Below, one piece after another: positions 31,474 through 36,517 of a stretch of 36,517 nucleotides of DNA. Position numbers and translations under genes: made by a program. The notes beneath the pieces are model-generated. The model saw only the letters and a program-made list of their open reading frames with translations. It did no database searches and was not told where the DNA came from. Numbering within the stretch: the first letter of the stretch is position 1; each line of letters begins with the position of its first letter. The DNA is from Oscillospiraceae bacterium (GTDB lineage: Bacteria > Bacillota_A > Clostridia > Oscillospirales > Oscillospiraceae), in NCBI GenBank assembly GCA_017459865.1, contig JAFUCD010000021.1, positions 1-36,517 of the forward strand, written 5' to 3'.

Positions 31474-32355
31474 TTAAAGCTCGGGATGCTCGCGCGTCCA
31501 GCTCTGGACGAAGCGGATGAATTCGCGGACGAGCGGCTTTGCTGTCTTGAGACTCGGCAGGGCGATGGCGATCGTGCGGTGCGCCGGGGGATCGAGCGGA
31601 CGGACGACGACGTCGTGGTTGTCGCTGCGCAGCACCAACTCGTGCGTGATGCAGATGCCGAGACCGCTCTCCACCATGGAGATCAGCGCGTAGTCGTCGG
31701 CGGTCTTGAAGCGCACGTCCGGCGTGACGCCCGCCGCGTTCAAGACGCGCAGCGCGTCCTGGTTCGTGCTGTCGACGAGACTCACCACCGGCTCGCGCCC
31801 GAACTGCGTCACGGGCACGCGGTCGGCGTCCGCGAGCGGGTGCCCCTGCGGCAGCACGGCGAGCAGCTGATCCTCGCGCACGGGGATGTGCTCGCAGTCG
31901 AGCGTGTCCGGCAGCGACACGAAGCCGAAGTCCACCTTGCCTGAGCGGACGTTGGCGTCCACCTCGCTGTACGCGCCGTCGAAGAGCCGGAAGCGCGCCT
32001 CCGGGTGCTCGGCCTGAAACGCCTTCATCATCGCCGGCAGCCAGCTCACGGCGACGCTCTTGAACGTCGCGATCCGGATGACGCCGCTGCCCGTCTCGTG
32101 CACTTCGCGCACCGCGGCGGCGAGCGTATTTTCCGCCTGCACGACGCCGCGCACCGCCTCGTATACGCGCCGCCCCTCCTGCGTCAGCTGCGTACCCGTG
32201 CGCGAGCGGGAGAGGATCGGGAAGCCGAACCGCTTCTCCAGCGCCGCGATCGCCTGCGTCAGCGCGCTCTGCGTCACGCCCAGCGCCTCCGCCGCCGCCG
32301 AGACCGAATGCAGCTCGGCGGCCTTCAAAAACGCCTGATACTGTTTGAGACTCAT
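31474..32355 (-). CDS. LysR-type transcriptional regulator
   Basis: The 293-residue protein has the N-terminal winged helix-turn-helix of LysR (LKQYQAFLKAAELHSVSAAA, then LGVTQSALTQAIAALEKRFG) and a periplasmic-binding-like effector domain (IRIATFKSVAVSWLPAMM onward). GGAGGTTGCC precedes the ATG at 32355; a longer in-frame start at 32391 overlaps the promoter side. It is divergent from the symporter gene, the classical LysR layout, so it probably controls that transporter. The effector is unknown. Confidence 0.9.
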   Translation of the reverse strand: MSLKQYQAFLKAAELHSVSAAAEALGVTQSALTQAIAALEKRFGFPILSRSRTGTQLTQEGRRVYEAVRGVVQAENTLAAAVREVHETGSGVIRIATFKSVAVSWLPAMMKAFQAEHPEARFRLFDGAYSEVDANVRSGKVDFGFVSLPDTLDCEHIPVREDQLLAVLPQGHPLADADRVPVTQFGREPVVSLVDSTNQDALRVLNAAGVTPDVRFKTADDYALISMVESGLGICITHELVLRSDNHDVVVRPLDPPAHRTIAIALPSLKTAKPLVREFIRFVQSWTREHPEL

Positions 32356-32396
32356 GGCAACCTCCACAAATAAGTAAAAGCTAATGTACAAATGTG

Positions 32397-32425
32397 ATTA
32401 TAATCCATAAAATGCCGCCTGTCAA
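32397..32425 (-). promoter_or_regulatory. Consensus promoter of the LysR gene
   Basis: On the minus strand a perfect TTGACA (32420-32425) and a perfect TATAAT (32397-32402) are 17 nt apart. Confidence 0.85.
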
Positions 32426-32468
32426 GGCGATTTTCTCGTAAATATTCGCCAAAAAACGCAATTCACTC

Positions 32469-32497
32469 TTGACATCTTCGCTGAATTAAAGTAAACT
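32469..32497 (+). promoter_or_regulatory. Promoter of the symporter gene
   Basis: TTGACA (32469-32474) and TAAACT (32492-32497) are 17 nt apart. The two divergent -35 boxes are about 43 nt apart, enough for one LysR-type binding site between them. Confidence 0.8.
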
Positions 32498-32562
32498 ACA
32501 AATGTTTTTCGGCACACCGAAGAATATTAGCAAATACTTATTCAAAAAATGAGGGATCGAAC

Positions 32563-34086
32563 ATGACCACATCATCCGTATTCATCATCCTGGCCATCAT
32601 TGTCTATCTTGTCGGCATGCTGCTCATCGGGTATCGCCATTCCAAGGGCACCAGCAACAGCTCTGACTTTTACCTCGGCGGACGAAAGCTCGGCCCGATC
32701 GCTGCCGCTATGAGCACCGAAGCCTCGGACATGAGCGCTTATCTGCTGATGGGCGTCCCGGGACTGGCGCTGTTCTGCGGCGTCGCGGAAGCCGGGTGGA
32801 CGGCCATCGGTCTCGCCGCCGGCACCTATCTCAACTGGCTGATCGTGGCCCGCAGACTGCGCGTCTATTCCGCCAAGCTTGACGCCATCACGGTTCCGGA
32901 TTTTCTGGCGACGCGCTTCCGGGATAACACCAAGCTGATCGAGTCCATCGGAGCGCTGGTCATCATCATCTTCTTCGTCCCCTACACCGCCTCGGGCTTT
33001 GTCGCCTGCGGCAAGCTGTTCAACAGCATGTTCGGCTGGGACTATACCGTCACCATGATCGTCTCCGCCATCGTCATTGTGGCCTACTGCACGATGGGCG
33101 GCTTTATGGCGGCCTCCATCACCAGTCTCATCCAGAGCATGGTCATGACCTTTGCGCTGATCGTTGTGCTCCTCTTCGGACTCAACGCAGCCGGCGGCTG
33201 GGACGCCGTCATTGCCAACGCCAAGTCCGTCCCCGGCTATCTGGACTTCTTTGCCAGCACCAACATCGAAGCCACGGAGGCCGGCAGCTACGGCGGCATC
33301 ACCATTCTCTCAACGCTTGCATGGGGCCTCGGCTACTTCGGCATGCCCCACGTCCTGATCCACTTCATGGCTGCCAAGGACGAGAGCAACATCAAGGTCT
33401 CCCGCCGCATCGCCAGCACCTGGGTCGTTCTCTCGCTGGGCGTCGCCGTTATCATCGGCATCGTGGGCTTCGGTATGGTCAAGGCCGGCGCGATCGAGGG
33501 CTTCGGCAGCAGCTCTGAGGCGGAGTCCATCCTCATTCGTGCTTCCGCACTCATGAGCCAGAAGAACATCTTCTTCGCCATCATCGCCGGCATCATTCTC
33601 GCAGGTATCCTCTCAGCGACGATGTCTACCGCCGATGTTCAGCTTCTGGCGGCCGCCTCCGGCATCACGCAGAATCTGCTGACCGATGTGTTCGGTCTGA
33701 AGCTCAGTGAGAAGACCAACCTCCTCATTGCCCGTCTCGGCGTTATCGGCGTCGCTGTGATCGCCGTGTTCTTCGCCATGGATCCCAACAGCTCCATCTT
33801 CCGTGTCGTTTCCTTTGCCTGGGCAGGCTTCGGCGCCACGTTTGGACCCGTGATGCTGTTTGCGCTGTTCTGGAAGCGCTGCAACAAGCAGGGCGCGATC
33901 GCCGGTATGCTCTGCGGCGCGGTCATGATCTTCGTCTGGAAGTTTGCGGTGCGTCCGCTCGGCGGCGCGTGGGACATCTATGAGCTTCTGCCCGCGTTTG
34001 TGGCAGGCTGCATCGCCATCGTGGTCGTGAGCCTGCTGACGCCCGCTCCCGAACAGGAGATCGTCGCGGAGTTTGAAAGCGTCTGA
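32563..34086 (+). CDS. Sodium:solute symporter, PutP-like
   Basis: The 507-residue protein has about 13 membrane spans and the SSS family signatures: SDFYLGGRKLGPIAAAMSTE, then ASDMSAYLLMGVPG, and GAFVYT-type sodium-site segments later (ILSATMSTADVQLLAAAS). ASDMS-LLMG-P is the motif of the proline symporter PutP, which makes proline or a related amino acid a fair guess. GAGGGATCGAAC precedes the ATG. Control by the divergent LysR protein is likely. A strong terminator follows. Confidence 0.9.
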   Translation: MTTSSVFIILAIIVYLVGMLLIGYRHSKGTSNSSDFYLGGRKLGPIAAAMSTEASDMSAYLLMGVPGLALFCGVAEAGWTAIGLAAGTYLNWLIVARRLRVYSAKLDAITVPDFLATRFRDNTKLIESIGALVIIIFFVPYTASGFVACGKLFNSMFGWDYTVTMIVSAIVIVAYCTMGGFMAASITSLIQSMVMTFALIVVLLFGLNAAGGWDAVIANAKSVPGYLDFFASTNIEATEAGSYGGITILSTLAWGLGYFGMPHVLIHFMAAKDESNIKVSRRIASTWVVLSLGVAVIIGIVGFGMVKAGAIEGFGSSSEAESILIRASALMSQKNIFFAIIAGIILAGILSATMSTADVQLLAAASGITQNLLTDVFGLKLSEKTNLLIARLGVIGVAVIAVFFAMDPNSSIFRVVSFAWAGFGATFGPVMLFALFWKRCNKQGAIAGMLCGAVMIFVWKFAVRPLGGAWDIYELLPAFVAGCIAIVVVSLLTPAPEQEIVAEFESV

Positions 34087-34115
34087 TCCCTGCCGACCGG
34101 GAACAAAACATATCG

Positions 34116-34152
34116 GCCGTCCGTCTTTCCTGAGAGAGACGGACGGCTTTTT
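34116..34152 (+). terminator. Terminator of the symporter gene
   Basis: An 11-bp stem (34116-34126 with 34137-34147) is followed by TTTTT. Confidence 0.9.
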
Positions 34153-34180
34153 CTGCCCGGGTGAGTTTACATAATTTTTG

Positions 34181-34209
34181 TTGCCTTTTTACCCGTTGTG
34201 TGGTAAAGT
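34181..34209 (+). promoter_or_regulatory. Promoter of the gtr-like operon
   Basis: TTGCCT (34181-34186) and TAAAGT (34204-34209) are 17 nt apart. AGTTTACATAAT lies just upstream (34164-34175), as it does ahead of tcdA. Confidence 0.55.
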
Positions 34210-34248
34210 AAAACTGCCGCTCTCTGCGGCGCGAAAGAGGTGACTGCC

Positions 34249-35214
34249 ATGGCGGTAACGGTATATCTGGCGATCCCGTGCTATAACGAGGAGGCTGTGC
34301 TGCCCGAGACGGCGAGGCGGCTGCGCGACAAGCTCCGCGCGCTGCGCGCGGCCGGCACGGTCACGCCCGACAGCCGGATCTGCTTTGTTGACGACGGATC
34401 GAAGGACGCGACCTGGACGATCATCGAGCGCCTGCACGACGCGGAGCCGGAGACGTTCTCCGGCATCAAGCTCACGCGCAACCGCGGGCATCAGAACGCG
34501 CTGCTGTGCGCGCTGATGACGCTGCGCGACCGCGCCGACTGCGTGATCAGCATGGACGCCGACCTGCAGGACGATATCGGCGCCATCGACGCCATGCTGG
34601 AGAAATTCATCGGCGGCTGCGACGTCGTCTACGGCGTGCGCTCCGACCGGAAGCGCGACACGGCCTTCAAGCGCGGCACGGCGCAGGCGTTTTATAGAGT
34701 GATGCGCTTCCTCGGCGCGGAGACGGTGTATAACCACGCGGATTACCGCCTGATGAGCCGCCGCGCGCTGGACGGGCTCGCGGAATATGAGGAGGTCAAT
34801 CTCTTCCTGCGCGGCCTGGTGCCGCTCGTGGGGTACAGGAGCGACGTCGTGTACTATGAGCGCGGCGAGCGCTTCGCGGGCGAGAGCAAGTATCCGCTGA
34901 AAAAAATGCTCGCGTTCGCGTGGGAGGGTATCACGAGCCTTTCCGTGCAGCCGATCAAGTTCATCACGCGCCTCGGCACGCTCATTTTCTGCGTCAGCAT
35001 CCTGATGCTGATCTGGTTTCTGATCCGGCATTGGACGGGACATACTATCACCGGCTGGTCGAGCCTTGCGGTGTCGATCTGGGCGCTCGGCGGTCTGCAG
35101 ATGCTGGCGATCGGCATCGTCGGCGAGTATGTCGGCAAGATCTATCTGGAGACCAAGCGCCGCCCGCGCTGGCGCGTGGAGACGCTGCTGGACGAGCGGG
35201 AGATCGCGGAATGA
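34249..35214 (+). CDS. GT2 glycosyltransferase, DPM1/GtrB-like
   Basis: The 321-residue protein moves a sugar from a nucleotide donor to a polyprenyl phosphate. The GT-A fold has LAIPCYNEE at the start, FVDDGSKDATW, KLTRNRGHQNAL and the metal motif SMDADLQDD. Two C-terminal spans (FCVSILMLIWFLI and LAVSIWALGGLQMLAIGIVG) with GEYVGKIYLETKRRP complete the GtrB/bactoprenol glucosyltransferase pattern. The ATG at 34249 is chosen over GTG at 34240, because that GTG lies in the ribosome binding site (GAGGTGACTGCC). It overlaps the next gene by 4 nt. Confidence 0.93.
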   Translation: MAVTVYLAIPCYNEEAVLPETARRLRDKLRALRAAGTVTPDSRICFVDDGSKDATWTIIERLHDAEPETFSGIKLTRNRGHQNALLCALMTLRDRADCVISMDADLQDDIGAIDAMLEKFIGGCDVVYGVRSDRKRDTAFKRGTAQAFYRVMRFLGAETVYNHADYRLMSRRALDGLAEYEEVNLFLRGLVPLVGYRSDVVYYERGERFAGESKYPLKKMLAFAWEGITSLSVQPIKFITRLGTLIFCVSILMLIWFLIRHWTGHTITGWSSLAVSIWALGGLQMLAIGIVGEYVGKIYLETKRRPRWRVETLLDEREIAE

Positions 35215-35633
35215 AAAAGCTCTGCTCGCTCATCGACGCCAAGCTCCTGCGATTTCTCATCGTCGGCGTCATCAATACGCTCGTCGGCACGGCGATCATG
35301 TTCGGACTGTATAACCTCGCGGGGGCGGGCTACTGGCTCGCCTCGGCGGCGAACTATGTGCTGACAAGCATCCTGAGCTTTTTTCTCAACAAGTATTTCA
35401 CCTTTCAGAACCGCGAGCGCAGCTGGTCGCAGGTGCTGCGGTTCGTGGTGAATATTGCCGCGTGCTATCTGCTGGCATACGGCATCGCAAAGCCCCTGTG
35501 TCTGCGGCTGCTCGCCGGTGCGTCGGACAAGGTGCGCGACAATGTGTCGCTCTTTGTCGGCATGGTGCTGTTCACGGGGCTGAATTACATCGGGCAGAGA
35601 CTTTTTGCTTTTAAGGAGAACGAAAACAAATGA
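35211..35633 (+). CDS. GtrA-like membrane protein (putative lipid-linked sugar flippase)
   Basis: The 140-residue protein has four spans and the GtrA marks: LLRFLIVGVINTLVGTAIMF, ANYVLTSILSFFLNKYFTFQ and GLNYIGQRLFAFK. The family is thought to flip polyprenyl-phosphate sugars made by GtrB-like partners, here the preceding gene. Start and stop overlap both neighbours (ATGA at 35211 and 35630), so all three genes are translationally coupled. Confidence 0.92.
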   Translation: MKKLCSLIDAKLLRFLIVGVINTLVGTAIMFGLYNLAGAGYWLASAANYVLTSILSFFLNKYFTFQNRERSWSQVLRFVVNIAACYLLAYGIAKPLCLRLLAGASDKVRDNVSLFVGMVLFTGLNYIGQRLFAFKENENK

Positions 35634-36106
35634 AACGAATCATCCCCATTGTGCTGCTGTGCTTTTTGCTGCTGGCGGGCTGCGGCCGCGCGGACGCCGA
35701 AACGCCGGACGCCTCCGCGCCGCCCGAAGCGCCGGAGGAGACGGCGGCGGTCCCCGAGATCACGCTCACGCCCGAGCAGGAGGCGGCACTCATCCCGAGC
35801 GGCACGTGGCTCGACGACGAGCACCCGAACACGAGCCTGGTCCTGGACGAGAATTGCGCGGGGTCGCTCGTAGTCGTGGACGAGGACGGCGGCGTCACGA
35901 CATGGACGTTCAGCGGCGTCTATGATTCCGCCTCCGGCAGCATCACATATTCCGACTGCTCCAAGCAGGTCTACGCCCCCGACGGCAGCGTGACCACGAC
36001 CTATACCGACGGCAAGGGCAGCTTCACGAACCTCGACGGCTTCCTCTACTGGCATGACGAGATGGAAAACGCCGGGGAGGGCTATGTCTACCATCTGGCG
36101 GAGTGA
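35630..36106 (+). CDS. Lipoprotein of unknown function
   Basis: The 158-residue protein has a lipoprotein signal (MKRIIPIVLLCFLLLAGCGR; lipobox LAGC with C18). A Pro/Glu/Ala linker follows, then a domain near 55-158 with GTWLDDEHPNTSLVLDEN, WTFSGVYDSASGSITYSD and GSFTNLDGFLYWHDE. The last part repeats a beta-rich pattern that looks like a small beta-barrel, but the family is not recognised. It overlaps gtrA by 4 nt, so it may take part in the same envelope pathway, or just share the transcript. Confidence 0.8.
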   Translation: MKRIIPIVLLCFLLLAGCGRADAETPDASAPPEAPEETAAVPEITLTPEQEAALIPSGTWLDDEHPNTSLVLDENCAGSLVVVDEDGGVTTWTFSGVYDSASGSITYSDCSKQVYAPDGSVTTTYTDGKGSFTNLDGFLYWHDEMENAGEGYVYHLAE

Positions 36107-36152
36107 AAAAAAGTCGGAGTCGTTGCAAAATATACCGGCCGGAGGATAAAAA

Positions 36153-36517
36153 GGTGAAATGCGCCCTTTTAGGCGCGTGAAATGTCGGCTAAACGCCGAC
36201 GTGAAATGCCGCCTTACGGCGGCGTGAAATGTCCTGACGGACGTTGTGGTGTCGCTTCGCGACGGATTGGAAAAAGGGGCTTCCGGTTACCGCCGCACGA
36301 ACGTAGACCGAGATGCCCACATCCATCCGCGCGGTAGGCATCCAGACATGGTATGCTCGTCGGCGAATCCATACCGGCTGCCGTGATTACCCATAAATTT
36401 CAATCTGTCGCGAAGCGACACCACAACGCCGCCGCAAGGCGGCATTTCACGTGCCGTAGGCACATTTCACGCGCCCGTCAGGGCGCATTTCACGTCGGTG
36501 TCAGCCGACATTTCACC
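36153..36517. repeat. Inverted array of small hairpins linked by GTGAAATG, around a structured core
   Basis: Left arm: GTGAAATG at 36154, 36177, 36201 and 36224, each followed by a different GC-rich hairpin (GCGCC/GGCGC, TCGGC/GCCGA, CCGCC/GGCGG, GTCC/GGAC). Right arm: CATTTCAC at 36443, 36463, 36486 and 36509, alternating with GCCGCC/GGCGGC, GTGCC/GGCAC, GCGCCC/GGGCGC and GTCGG/CCGAC. Between them a 26-nt arm (36244-36269) is inverted at 36401-36426 with one mismatch, flanking a 131-nt core. The core holds the pairs GATGCC/GGCATC and GGTATG/CATACC. The first GGTGAAATG and last CATTTCACC are mirror ends; the window stops exactly there. No gene is seen in it. Confidence 0.85.

Noticed and set aside
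36153..36517. CRISPR array
   Set aside because: Repeats are only 8 nt, spacers are self-complementary and the array is inverted around a core. No cas genes are present.

Overview
The window looks like chromosomal DNA of a high-GC, spore-forming member of the Clostridia, most like the Oscillospiraceae. The pointers are strong GGAGG ribosome binding sites, sigma-A type promoters, a T-box leader and a SAM-I riboswitch, a CotF-type spore coat protein, S-layer homology (SLH) proteins, and FeoAB and ECF metal transporters. No rRNA, tRNA, transposase or CRISPR array was seen. All calls come from reading the sequence by eye; no database was searched.

Layout. 1-360: hairpin-rich intergenic DNA. 361-1975: two overlapping tRNA-modification genes (tcdA, a ttcA-like gene). 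1989-3791: promoter, tryptophan-type T-box and a stand-alone TrpB2, with no trpA beside it. 3823-6514: a YgjV-like membrane protein, then feoA-feoB. 6547-6749: copy A of a structured interspersed repeat. 6781-11562 (minus): CotF-like protein, zinc-ribbon/Ig-like membrane protein, an ABC exporter fused to a GNAT acetyltransferase, and a DUF5662 protein. 11724-14492: a cobalt/nickel ECF transporter (cbiM with a fused PDGLE region, cbiQ, cbiO). 14492-17021 (minus): a 34-codon membrane peptide and a secreted SLH protein split by one in-frame TAA; its central part resembles GT80 sialyltransferases. 17147-18613 (minus): metK under a SAM-I riboswitch. 18623-18819: copy B of the repeat, between two divergent promoters. 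18884-23906: GH13 amylase, nucleotidyltransferase, sugar-phosphate transferase, HpcH/HpaI aldolase and D-2-hydroxyacid dehydrogenase. 24107-26995: two-OB-fold SSB-like protein, second HpcH/HpaI aldolase, CcdA and TlpA-like thioredoxin. 27154-29352: SLH-anchored Cthe_2159-type beta-helix protein. 29645-31417: PrsA-like foldase. 31474-34086: LysR regulator divergent from a sodium:solute symporter. 34249-36106: GT2 glycosyltransferase, GtrA and a lipoprotein with start/stop overlaps. 36153-36517: an inverted array of small hairpins joined by GTGAAATG.

Genes that plausibly work together: tcdA/ttcA (tRNA modification); feoA/feoB (ferrous iron); cbiMQO (cobalt or nickel); ccdA/tlpA (extracytoplasmic thiol redox); the gtr genes (lipid-linked sugar transfer); and the SLH proteins with PrsA (cell surface). 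The least explained parts are the two non-coding repeat families, the split SLH/sialyltransferase-like gene and the ABC-GNAT fusion.
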